In this document: positions 1 to 5,849 of the stretch, piece after piece
Layout of the letters: each line of letters starts with the position of its first letter
How positions within the stretch are numbered: position 1 is the first letter of the stretch
DNA from: Candidatus Pacearchaeota archaeon
GTDB taxonomy: Archaea; Nanoarchaeota; Nanoarchaeia; Pacearchaeales; GW2011-AR1
Length of the DNA: 7,127 bases
Assembly (NCBI GenBank): GCA_023228245.1
Contig: JALOBN010000053.1
Coordinates: 8,018-15,144, forward strand
Direction: 5' to 3'
Notes under the pieces: model-generated
What the model saw: the letters and a program-made list of their open reading frames with translations, nothing else
Databases searched by the model: none
Told to the model about the DNA's origin: nothing
Position numbers and translations under genes: made by a program

Positions 1-81
1 TGCCGATCGGCTCGCGTCTCGCTCCTCAATGGTGGCCTCGCGGATGTAGCTGCCAGTGTTGTAGTCGTGTAGATCGCTCAT
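1..81 (-). CDS. Small phage/plasmid-type hypothetical protein, N-terminal part only
   Basis: The gene reads leftwards and runs off the left edge, so only 27 residues are visible, beginning MSDLHDYNTGSYIREA. An AAAGGA ribosome binding site lies 8 bases before the ATG (base 81), and the leader carries the same TAACCGCTA element as the next two genes, which supports a real start. From memory, short proteins beginning with a 'hDYxTGxYIRxAT' stretch are common as uncharacterised 50-60 residue products on plasmids and phages; no function is known to me. It is the third gene of a leftward operon, starting 44 bases after the stop of the preceding gene. An earlier ATG four bases upstream is out of frame and stops at once. 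Confidence 0.7.
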   Translation of the reverse strand, partial: MSDLHDYNTGSYIREATIEERDASRSA

Positions 82-98
82 TTCATTTATCCTTTGTC

Positions 99-122
99 TT
101 AGCGGTTAGATTGAGGTCGTTT
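99..122 (-). repeat. Leader element, copy 1 (TAACCGCTAA)
   Basis: On the minus strand the core TAACCGCTAA (99-108) lies just before the AAAGGA ribosome binding site of the leftmost gene. Further upstream the segment AAACGACCT (114-122) is shared with copy 3. The element sits in the gap between two genes of the same operon, so it should be transcribed. Confidence 0.6.
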
Positions 123-124
123 GC

Positions 125-397
125 CTATCGGCAATAGTCCGATGCTATCAGCGCATCGATAGACATTTTTTCCTTTTTGGCCGCGTTGCTGACGACAGCA
201 TATGCGTCGGCAGATATCGCGTAGCTGAGCGCGCTAGTATCATGCAGCGGGCAGCACGCCCAAATTGACGGATTATCGCGGACTGTGCCGCTAATAGTGT
301 GCTCCCACGACGGGCTTCTAGTGCATCCGGGGCACTGGCCAGCAGTCGCGTTCCTGATCTCTCGCATCGCCTCGGTGACTGTGATTTTGTTACTCAT
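125..397 (-). CDS. Small Cys/His protein, possible zinc-binding, unknown function
   Basis: A 90-residue protein that I do not recognise. Cys22-x2-Cys25, His33, Cys48-Cys49 and His52 form a CxxC...CCxxH pattern that could bind one zinc ion, as in small zinc-ribbon proteins; metal binding is inferred from spacing only. The C-terminal half (residues 53-90) is alanine-rich and probably helical. The start is supported by an AGGAG ribosome binding site 6 bases before the ATG on the minus strand. The gene is the middle one of three leftward genes, 66 bases downstream of the preceding stop, and has the TAACCGCTA leader element directly before its ribosome binding site. No membrane segment or signal peptide is seen. 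Such small zinc proteins in phages may bind nucleic acid or host proteins, but nothing here shows which. Confidence 0.7.
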   Translation of the reverse strand: MSNKITVTEAMREIRNATAGQCPGCTRSPSWEHTISGTVRDNPSIWACCPLHDTSALSYAISADAYAVVSNAAKKEKMSIDALIASDYCR

Positions 398-410
398 GAT
401 TAGCTCCTGG

Positions 411-420
411 TTAGCGGTTA
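411..420 (-). repeat. Leader element, copy 2 (TAACCGCTAA)
   Basis: The minus strand reads CTAACCGCTAAccAGGAG, so the element lies two bases ahead of the ribosome binding site of the Cys/His protein gene. The AACGACCT extension seen in copies 1 and 3 is not conserved here; the matching place reads TTGTTTTCAA. Confidence 0.6.
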
Positions 421-463
421 GGTTGAAAACAATTCCTTAGCTGCCCACTAGGAAGGATTTTCA

Positions 464-733
464 TTAGATATAACCTTCTTGGGCGAAATAACGTCCAAGA
501 TACTTGGAAAATTCGGTCGGTCCAGTGCGGCCGTCAAGTATCCCCTTGCGGCATAGGCTGTTGATTGTCGAGCACTTTACCTTATATCGGTCAGTTCTCA
601 GCCCCTCTAATCCTCCCAAGTGGATACGGGCTAGGGCTATGGCTTCCTGTTTAGATACCTTGGCTACCGATGGAATTCCAAGTATCGTCGAGTCGAAAAG
701 TGGGATTGATATCAAGATCATTTTCGTTGCCAT
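464..733 (-). CDS. Hypothetical protein, possible winged-helix DNA-binding fold
   Basis: An 89-residue protein, first gene of the leftward operon. I do not recognise the family. Residues 50-89 (around YKVKCSTINSLCRKGILDG, then PTEFSKYLGRYF) follow the pattern of a recognition helix with 'x-S/T-x-N-x-L-x-R-K-G-x-L' followed by a strand and a helix, as in many winged-helix regulators; this is a pattern judgement, not a database result. The N-terminal 20 residues are hydrophobic (MILISIPLF) but there is no charged lead-in typical of a signal peptide. The ATG follows an AGGAG ribosome binding site by 8 bases and sits about 47 bases downstream of the predicted transcription start. A regulator that controls its own operon through the nearby palindromes would fit the layout but is inference. 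Confidence 0.65.
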   Translation of the reverse strand: MATKMILISIPLFDSTILGIPSVAKVSKQEAIALARIHLGGLEGLRTDRYKVKCSTINSLCRKGILDGRTGPTEFSKYLGRYFAQEGYI

Positions 734-744
734 GTTCGTTACTC

Positions 745-771
745 CTAGCGGTTAAGAATGAAAGGTCGTTT
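745..771 (-). repeat. Leader element, copy 3 (TAACCGCTAG) overlapping a ribosome binding site
   Basis: The minus strand carries AAACGACCT (763-771), then TTAACCGCTAGGAG. The core ends inside the ribosome binding site of the first leftward gene, so a protein or RNA bound here could block or expose translation. It lies about 10-35 bases downstream of the predicted transcription start, within the 5' untranslated leader. Confidence 0.6.
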
Positions 772-786
772 TCCTTTCTGTCCCTA

Positions 787-814
787 AGTATAATCGGTCT
801 TAACACGATGTCAA
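787..814 (-). promoter_or_regulatory. Strong sigma70-type promoter for the leftward operon
   Basis: On the minus strand a perfect TTGACA -35 box (809-814) is followed after 16 bases by TATACT (787-792). Transcription would begin near base 780 and run through the three leftward genes. The AT-rich stretch just upstream (815-834) could act as an UP element. Confidence 0.8.
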
Positions 815-834
815 TAATAATTATTTTCGGATTG

Positions 835-857
835 TACGTAAGTGCTTACTACGTAAG
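835..857. promoter_or_regulatory. Cluster of GTAAG/CTTAC half-sites, candidate operator
   Basis: TACGTAAG occurs twice as a direct repeat (835-842 and 850-857), with CTTAC (845-849) between. This gives two overlapping inverted repeats: GTAAG-tg-CTTAC (838-849) and CTTAC-tac-GTAAG (845-857). It lies about 20 bases upstream of the -35 box of the leftward promoter, a place suited to an activator or a cooperative repressor. No binding protein can be named from the window. Confidence 0.45.
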
Positions 858-1049
858 GAGATAAAATTTTTTATTTTGTTTCGTGCCACCTATAATAAAT
901 AAGGGATAATGTCGAATTTAGTGCCAAGATAGCAACAAGGCTTGACTAATTTTGTAAACTGCAAAACCTTGCTGGGATTGGACTTGTGGCGAATCGGTGT
1001 ACTGGATTGATGGCGGTACTAAGTGTCCAAAATACTTTTCAGAATTGCC

Positions 1050-1077
1050 TTGACATGGCCGGCAGGATTGATATTAT
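1050..1077 (+). promoter_or_regulatory. Sigma70-type promoter for the FGxxKG gene
   Basis: A perfect TTGACA (1050-1055) is followed after 16 bases by TATTAT (1072-1077), predicting a transcript start near 1084. This lies inside the upstream extension of the reading frame of the next gene and so argues that translation starts at 1146 and not at 1023. Confidence 0.7.
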
Positions 1078-1097
1078 TCATTTGCTGTACTCATGGC

Positions 1098-1108
1098 CGT
1101 TCGGAACG
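1098..1108. promoter_or_regulatory. Perfect 11-base palindrome just after the promoter, candidate operator
   Basis: CGTTC-G-GAACG lies about 14-24 bases downstream of the predicted transcription start at 1084, where a bound repressor would block elongation. It is short, and similar palindromes arise by chance, so the call is tentative. Confidence 0.3.
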
Positions 1109-1145
1109 TCCGGCGGCCTCTGAGTGCAGATTCCGGAGCACAGCA

Positions 1146-1541
1146 ATGCCTAAAGATGATTGGTTAAAAGCACGACAGCGCGACAAAGTGCGGAGAGCTG
1201 GACGACAGCCAGGCAAGCCGCGCAGCAAAAAACCAATGCCGTCAGCCACTCAGATTGCCAGTCGATTCTCCCTTTCGTCCGTCTTGTGGTTCGGTCAATT
1301 CAAGGGTCGATCGATTCGAGATACTCCGAAATGGTGGCTGCAATGGCTGAAAAACCAAGAACTTGGCGACAATCGCCCAATGGCTGGTCTAATCCTATTC
1401 CTTCGGCGCAATCAAGCGTCATCCGTCATCACGCGACGGAATAGCCCCAATGTGGCAATAGACAGCGTGAACGATGAATTGTCCCAATGCTCCGACGACG
1501 GGTACTGGGTGCAATCAATGGCTGATCCACTGGCTTACTAG
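1146..1541 (+). CDS. Small FGxxKG-motif protein (DUF3820 / exonuclease X C-terminal-like)
   Basis: A 131-residue protein. Residues 48-68 contain LWFGQFKGRSIRDTPKWWLQW, the signature 'hxFGKxKGxxhxDhPxxYLxWL' of small proteins in the DUF3820 and exodeoxyribonuclease X C-terminal groups; these often occur in phages and mobile elements, and no reaction has been firmly assigned. The N-terminal 30 residues are very basic (KARQRDKVRRAGRQPGKPRSKK), suggesting nucleic-acid contact. The C-terminal 40 residues lack a recognisable domain. The frame is open from 1023, but the ATG at 1146 has a CGGAG ribosome binding site 7 bases upstream and a promoter between 1023 and 1146, so I choose 1146. The gene stands alone, followed by 459 non-coding bases. 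Family placement rests on the motif alone. Confidence 0.65.
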   Translation: MPKDDWLKARQRDKVRRAGRQPGKPRSKKPMPSATQIASRFSLSSVLWFGQFKGRSIRDTPKWWLQWLKNQELGDNRPMAGLILFLRRNQASSVITRRNSPNVAIDSVNDELSQCSDDGYWVQSMADPLAY

Positions 1542-2000
1542 TGGTGATTACCCGCACTTCATCGTAACTATCCGCCTCTCTTTCTAGGGGGGAAGGGGGG
1601 TCGTCTTTCTCTCAAGCTTCCGACTGCTCATTCCATGGCGCCGAGCTACCAAGCAGGCCAGCATGCACTATCAATCATGCACTATGAGTTGTGTGTGTGA
1701 GTGCTTAGGACTATTCATTCGCGCTGTCATGTACTATGCTTCAGTGTGCTCATTACGCGCGATAACGACGTAAATCAGGCCAAAATGCATGGTTATTGGT
1801 GCTAAGGTAGAGCTTAGAACTACCAAAAGGACGTGTTTTATGCGTATTCTGCATGTTTTTGAGGCTTGGGGCCCCCCAGACTTACGGAAAGTGAAACGGA
1901 CCCCGCCATCGAATCGTCGAGGCTGCGTATCGTATAGTCACCTCCCCGAAAATAGCTGGCAACGCTGTTAAGATACGAGGTTTACACAAGGAAGTCCAAA
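1542..2000. other. Non-coding region ahead of the packaging genes
   Basis: No convincing gene is seen in these 459 bases. They hold a weak hairpin across the preceding stop codon (CCACT 1527-1531 with AGTGG 1540-1544), two G6 tracts separated by AA (1587-1600), the CATGCACTAT repeats with a GT run, and a GGGG/CCCCCC block (1868-1877). A 60-codon frame at 1789-1971, or 43 codons from the ATG at 1840, which has AGGA 8 bases upstream, has unlike composition and no recognisable motif. No good sigma70-type promoter is seen for the genes from 2001, so a phage-specific factor or distant read-through may drive them. The position just before a probable small terminase gene is where cos or pac sites often lie. 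Confidence 0.45.
1662..1737. repeat. CATGCACTAT direct repeats with GT run
   Basis: CATGCACTAT occurs at 1662-1671 and 1676-1685 (14-base period), with a one-mismatch copy CATGTACTAT at 1728-1737. A short GT run (about 1690-1699) lies between. The repeats fall in non-coding DNA and could be protein-binding iterons, for example for a small terminase subunit or a regulator. Confidence 0.5.
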
Positions 2001-2540
2001 ATGCAGGTATCCAAGTTAGCTTTGACGAATCGGCTTCAACGGGAGGGGCGTTGGGAAGAGGCTTCTAAGCGTAAAGACGATTTGATTCGAGAGTTTCGCA
2101 AGAGCGGTTTGACTGGCTTGGAAGCTAAAGACAATGCTTGGGATCAACTTGAGGAAGAGTATCCGCCGGCGCCTGAATTGGAAGTCTCAAAGAAGGATGT
2201 TGTTATAGTCAATGGTCCTTCTGATCTTTGGCCTGATCTTCCCGATAATGCTGATTGGAGAGATGAAATCATATGGGTTCATAATCAGTACATCAACATC
2301 GTCGAAGAGACTTCCAGGGGAACGGTGGTTCACGAAGATAGGGCAACTCAAAAGCCTCCAAGCAACGGGGCGAGGTCTTTGGCTCGATTCGCTGCAAATA
2401 ATCGGGCGGCTTTCTATAAGGACTTATGGCCAAAAGCATCAATAGCAGGATCAAACTCAGGTGACGATGACGAACTGGTTCGAGAAGAGAAGCGGTCGAT
2501 GGCGGAAGTGACCAAGATTCTTGAAAAGATAGGTGGATAA
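2001..2540 (+). CDS. Hypothetical protein, candidate small terminase subunit by position
   Basis: A 179-residue protein, first of five packed rightward genes. The start is supported by AAGGAAG 6 bases upstream. Residues 1-55 (around NRLQREGRWEEASKRKDDLIREFRKSG) are charged and probably helical, followed by a proline-rich acidic stretch (EEEYPPAPELE, 51-61), a tryptophan-rich middle (WPDLPDNADWRDEIIW) and a helical C-terminus. There is no clear helix-turn-helix. Small terminase subunits bind the packaging site and regulate TerL, are highly diverged, and commonly lie just upstream of it; here two short genes intervene. The role is inferred from position, length and charge only. I recall similar leading sequences in planctomycete phage-type loci but cannot verify this. 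The stop overlaps the next start (TAATG). Confidence 0.6.
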   Translation: MQVSKLALTNRLQREGRWEEASKRKDDLIREFRKSGLTGLEAKDNAWDQLEEEYPPAPELEVSKKDVVIVNGPSDLWPDLPDNADWRDEIIWVHNQYINIVEETSRGTVVHEDRATQKPPSNGARSLARFAANNRAAFYKDLWPKASIAGSNSGDDDELVREEKRSMAEVTKILEKIGG

Positions 2541-2848
2541 TGAGACTCCCAATAGAATTCGTTCCTACAAACGACTTTTTTGTCGGACTGGCAAGTATGG
2601 AGAAAACTATGTCGGAGAAGATAGAGATTGATCGTGATGATTTCGAGTGGCTGGTTGATAAAGCAGAATCATATATTGAATCTATGATCCTTGAGTCCTG
2701 GGGATTTCCAACTCAAGAGGAAGTCGATCGCATTAAGCGATTAGCTTCGTTGGTAGGAAAGGATATTCAGGGTATAATCATAACCAAAGAACAGAATGAT
2801 ATTTGGCTTGAAAGCTTTCGGAAAGAAAAAGTGAAAAACCATAAATGA
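2540..2848 (+). CDS. Small acidic hypothetical protein in the packaging operon
   Basis: A 102-residue protein with no family I recognise. It is charged and mostly helical by appearance (IDRDDFEWLVDKAESYIES), lacks cysteines and has no membrane segment. Two starts are plausible. The ATG at 2540 overlaps the previous stop and has AGGTGG only 3 bases upstream, favouring translational coupling. The ATG at 2609 has GGAG at an ideal 6 bases and would give a 79-residue protein beginning MSEKIEIDRDDF, which looks like a natural N-terminus. I list the longer form because neighbouring genes also overlap, but the shorter may be the true one. The stop is followed at once by the frame of the next gene (ATGA overlap at 2845). 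Confidence 0.65.
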   Translation: MRLPIEFVPTNDFFVGLASMEKTMSEKIEIDRDDFEWLVDKAESYIESMILESWGFPTQEEVDRIKRLASLVGKDIQGIIITKEQNDIWLESFRKEKVKNHK

Positions 2849-2868
2849 TCGAAAGGAACGGTGAGATT

Positions 2869-3324
2869 ATGAAGCGACGAACATTTATTCAAGGAGTTGC
2901 TGCTTTTTTGGCAATTCCATTTATCGGATTCAAAACAAGTTCCTTGGCTAAAGTTGTACCATTAGTCAAGTATCGAAATCCAGAACACGTATTCACGATT
3001 GATTGCGGTGCTGGTCATAAAATCGTCGTGAAGTTCTTTAACGATTACATCATGCGGGTATATCTCGATGATGTCTGCATGGAAGATAATATGCCAACCA
3101 TTGACGGTAATGCCAGGATTTATCGGGGTGGAAGCGATAAGTGGTATTGTGCGATCAAATGCAAACGAACTGCAAAGGATATGTTAATCGTTTACTGGTA
3201 TTCAGTTTCCAATAGTAGAAAACAGATTGAGAAAATATCTCAAGATGCGTGGGATAAAGAACGTGTTCATCCCGAAGAAATTAGCTATCCATTTATGGTC
3301 TTAAAAACAATTGATGGTGTTTAA
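2869..3324 (+). CDS. Exported-type protein with twin-arginine-like signal
   Basis: A 151-residue protein. It begins MKRRTFIQG, close to the Tat consensus (S/T)RRxFLK, followed by a hydrophobic stretch (GVAAFLAIPFIGF, residues 9-21) and a possible signal peptidase site after SLA (27). This predicts export across the inner membrane in folded form, or anchoring there. The mature part (28-151) is a mix of short strands with no domain I recognise; it has several Cys residues (DCG, VCM, WYCAIKC). The frame opens 24 bases earlier at 2845, overlapping the upstream stop, but that ATG has no ribosome binding site and would bury the RR motif; the ATG at 2869 has GGTGAG 3 bases upstream and AAAGGA further up. 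The gene ends 9 bases before TerL. A Tat signal is unusual within a packaging operon. Confidence 0.7.
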   Translation: MKRRTFIQGVAAFLAIPFIGFKTSSLAKVVPLVKYRNPEHVFTIDCGAGHKIVVKFFNDYIMRVYLDDVCMEDNMPTIDGNARIYRGGSDKWYCAIKCKRTAKDMLIVYWYSVSNSRKQIEKISQDAWDKERVHPEEISYPFMVLKTIDGV

Positions 3325-3333
3325 GGATAGCTA

Positions 3334-5292
3334 ATGATCGAAACGCCCTACTTCCATCTTTGTCCGCGTGATCCGAAAGCCAATCTGGAATGGCGGTTGA
3401 AGTTGCGTCGCGCGGCACTTCATGACTTGGAAGCTCGGGCGGCTATCAAACAGGCTTGTTTCGATGATCCACTGTTCTTTATCTCGTTTGCTTGTTGGCT
3501 GATCGAACCGCGTGGCAATAAAAGAATTCTTCCATTCTGTGTGTGGGACATGCAGATTCCAGCAATAGAGGTACTTGTTGAATGTGTAACAAATGCGAGT
3601 GACGATAATCCAATAGACGTGATATTTGATAAGAGCCGTGGTCGTGGTGCGACATGGATGTGTCTTGCAATTCTTCTGTGGTATTGGCTCAAAGATGAAC
3701 TTTTTGCCGGCGGAATCATTTCAAGAAATATGGAAGCCGTTGATAAACGTAACGACTTAGGTAAGCTTATGCCCAAGTTAGATTGGTTGATTCCACGAAT
3801 TCCATTCTGGCTTAGGCCGAAAGGATTCTTTCCAAAACGTGATCGATCTTTAACTGATCATGTTTGGCACAATTGTGAACTCGGAGGTGTTTTAGCTGGT
3901 ACTGCTTGCACTGGAGAGGCTTTCTCTGGCGATCGTCTTTCGGTTCTATTCTATGACGAAGCGGCAAAGGTAGATCACGAAGATTTTCAGGACGCGATGG
4001 ATTCTACCCAAAACGTAACTGATGCTCGATGGATAGTGTCATCGCATTTTGGAGAAAGTGGCCCATTTCATGATATGGTTTTCAACGAAGAGTGGATTCC
4101 AAGCGGAAAAATATTCCCTCTTGGAGGATCGGGAGTATATCGCAACTCGTCGGGAGCAATCAAGGTTGTCTTGGACTGGAAGGACTATCCTCCTCATGGC
4201 CGTCTGGCTTATCGGTTCCTGAATGGTGTTCCCAAGGCAGTTAATCCCGAAGATGATGCGGAATTGGCGGAGTATGTCAAGGCGAATGCAGTCAATCTTG
4301 CTCGCTTGAAACGTCGAGGATTCATCAAGGAAGGTAGGATACGTTCACCGTGGCTTGACAGGAAGTGCCTTCAGCCGCGGGCAACTCCACGCGGTATAGC
4401 TCAGGATATTGAGCGCGACCCGCGTTCGACGGTCGGCAAGATATTCACGTCTGAAATCATGGACATGGTTGCGAAAAACATTCGTCCGCCGTGTTGGCAG
4501 GGCGATGTCACGGTTCGGAATGGTATCCCGCACTTCATACAGCAAGACGAAGGACCGTTGAAGTTCTGGACTAAGTTTGACTTGAAAGAAGGACTGCCGA
4601 AGGGTCGATATTGCTTTGGTGTCGATCCTGGAAGCGGCGTCGAGAATTCAAAGAGTGGAGTTTCAACCATCGTTGGTGGCGATGCCTCAACCGGTGAGCA
4701 GGTCATGGAGTGGAACCGGCAGCTTTCCGAGGCTCGGCTGGCAGATTTGGCTGTTGCTCTGTGTACATGGGCTGGTGACGCAATGTTAATCTGGGAAGCG
4801 CAGGGAGCTTGTGGTAAGCTGTTCGCTACCAGAGTTATGGATGAACTTCATTATTGGAATATTTGGGTGAGAAAAGGATACAAGCGTCATGGACAGACTG
4901 CAAAACCGGATATGTTCGGCTGGAATAATAACACTCCAAGGCACAAAATTGATCTGTTTGGCGACCTGTGTTTTGGCATGGACGATAAGGAGTTTATACC
5001 GTTTTCTGAGGAGTTAATTGCCGAGTGCCGGGGCTGGGAAGAGGACGATAAAGGCCAGATTATTTACAAGGGAACCGGGCACGGTGATCGTGCTATCGCT
5101 GCTGGCGTTTGCTACAAGGCAATGAAAGAAATGGGAGTATCCGCTATTGACAAAAAAACTGACAATTGTAATAGTGAGGGAAGTGAGTTAAGTATCTTTG
5201 GTAGAATGAATCGCCGAAAGGCTCTTGAGTCGAGTCGAAAAAACGATATTTTTGCCGGTTTCCGGCGAGGTCTTAAAGGGAGTTTTCGATGA
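3334..5292 (+). CDS. terL: Phage terminase large subunit (TerL)
   Basis: At 652 residues this fits a full-length TerL, the motor that drives DNA into the prohead and cuts it. ATPase part: a probable adenine-contacting Gln in WDMQ (71-74); a P-loop KSRGRGATW (100-108), where the lysine is at the front of the loop as in lambda gpA and not before the final Thr; Walker B LSVLFYDEA (202-210) with Asp208 and the likely catalytic Glu209; and a coupling motif SSH (236-238). Nuclease part, RNase H-like: Asp431 in GVDPGSG, Glu488 in IWEAQG and Asp585 in HGDRAIAAG are in place for two-metal cleavage. The start has AAGGA 6 bases upstream. The basic tail (RRGLKGSFR) may contact the portal. The stop overlaps the next start (ATGA). 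All key residues are present, so it should be active. Confidence 0.93.
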   Translation: MIETPYFHLCPRDPKANLEWRLKLRRAALHDLEARAAIKQACFDDPLFFISFACWLIEPRGNKRILPFCVWDMQIPAIEVLVECVTNASDDNPIDVIFDKSRGRGATWMCLAILLWYWLKDELFAGGIISRNMEAVDKRNDLGKLMPKLDWLIPRIPFWLRPKGFFPKRDRSLTDHVWHNCELGGVLAGTACTGEAFSGDRLSVLFYDEAAKVDHEDFQDAMDSTQNVTDARWIVSSHFGESGPFHDMVFNEEWIPSGKIFPLGGSGVYRNSSGAIKVVLDWKDYPPHGRLAYRFLNGVPKAVNPEDDAELAEYVKANAVNLARLKRRGFIKEGRIRSPWLDRKCLQPRATPRGIAQDIERDPRSTVGKIFTSEIMDMVAKNIRPPCWQGDVTVRNGIPHFIQQDEGPLKFWTKFDLKEGLPKGRYCFGVDPGSGVENSKSGVSTIVGGDASTGEQVMEWNRQLSEARLADLAVALCTWAGDAMLIWEAQGACGKLFATRVMDELHYWNIWVRKGYKRHGQTAKPDMFGWNNNTPRHKIDLFGDLCFGMDDKEFIPFSEELIAECRGWEEDDKGQIIYKGTGHGDRAIAAGVCYKAMKEMGVSAIDKKTDNCNSEGSELSIFGRMNRRKALESSRKNDIFAGFRRGLKGSFR

Positions 5293-5843
5293 AGAATCCA
5301 GTTGAAATCGGTGGGGGCTGGAAAGCAATGGCCGTTAAAGGCGGCGGCGTCATTATTCAGGCGGAAATGGGGTTGGTTGCCGTGGAGTGGGCGGATCTCG
5401 ATGAGAAAGGCAATTTGGTGAACTGCTGTGGGAGTCGAGCAGAAGAAAAGTCCGCTCCGAAGCGAGTTGTTCCATCTACTGGCAAGGCAGCCATTGAGGA
5501 GTTTTTGAAGGCTACCGACATGCGGGACTTGAGTTCCGAAGGAATGTACGGCCCAATCGGACCGACGGTGAAGAAATTCCGCGACTTCCTGAAAACAGTT
5601 GATGTCGGGACACCATTTGCGGATACTGTTGGCGAATTCCTGCTGACGGGAGATCAACTCCGATACCACGAGGTTGCCGCACTGGTTGCCTTGAATCAGG
5701 ATCAAGTAACCGCTTTGAATCAAGAACTTGACAACGGCGGCGCAGACTCATTGGAAAAGCTTCTCGAAAAGTTCATGGTCGGCAACGTGATGGAAGAGAA
5801 GGCGGCGATGGACGAATCGAAGCCGGTAAAAGTCGGTAAGTGA
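5289..5843 (+). CDS. Unknown protein between TerL and the tRNA/portal
   Basis: A 184-residue protein that I do not recognise. Its ATG overlaps the TerL stop by four bases and follows AAAGGGAG by 6 bases, so it is probably translationally coupled to TerL. Residues 1-35 are glycine- and valine-rich and likely beta (GGGWKAMAVKGGGVIIQ); residues 65-165 look helical (KAAIEEFLKATD, VKKFRDFLKTVD, SLEKLLEKFM); the tail is charged and lysine/glutamate-rich. No signal peptide, membrane segment or metal motif is visible. Genes at this place in phage genomes may encode head accessory, portal-associated or scaffolding-type proteins, but nothing in the sequence proves any of these. The gene ends 6 bases before the tRNA, with which it must be co-transcribed. 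Confidence 0.8.
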   Translation: MKNPVEIGGGWKAMAVKGGGVIIQAEMGLVAVEWADLDEKGNLVNCCGSRAEEKSAPKRVVPSTGKAAIEEFLKATDMRDLSSEGMYGPIGPTVKKFRDFLKTVDVGTPFADTVGEFLLTGDQLRYHEVAALVALNQDQVTALNQELDNGGADSLEKLLEKFMVGNVMEEKAAMDESKPVKVGK

Positions 5844-5849
5844 TTTTGC

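Larger units (their letters stand above)
755..1145. other. Divergent control region without a gene
   Basis: This stretch separates the leftward operon from the rightward gene at 1146. It holds the leftward promoter, the GTAAG half-site cluster, an AT-rich tract (861-910) with an isolated TATAAT (891-896) that has no good -35 box at a proper distance, the rightward promoter at 1050-1077, and the untranslated leader of the rightward gene. I see no convincing gene on either strand. A divergent layout like this is typical of phage regulatory switches, but no repressor gene is recognisable next to it. Confidence 0.55.

Noticed and set aside
504..864. Rightward frames at 504-755 and 670-864, the latter hydrophobic
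   Set aside because: They lie opposite a leftward gene with a clear promoter and ribosome binding site, or run across the leftward promoter, and have no good ribosome binding site.
1023..1145. Upstream extension of the FGxxKG gene to the ATG at 1023
   Set aside because: There is no ribosome binding site before 1023, a near-consensus promoter lies within the extension, and a good ribosome binding site precedes 1146.
1587..1600. G-quadruplex in the GGGGGGAAGGGGGG tract
   Set aside because: There are only two G-runs with one 2-base loop; a standard intramolecular quadruplex needs four runs with loops. Kept only as a compositional oddity.
1789..1971. 60-codon rightward frame, or 43 codons from the ATG at 1840
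   Set aside because: Composition is unlike its neighbours, no motif is seen, and only the shorter start has a plausible AGGA. Not enough to call a gene.
5112..5723. 203-codon open frame on the minus strand
   Set aside because: It lies antisense to the end of TerL and most of the following gene, whose plus-strand frames have good ribosome binding sites and overlapping starts. Its composition looks like a shadow frame.
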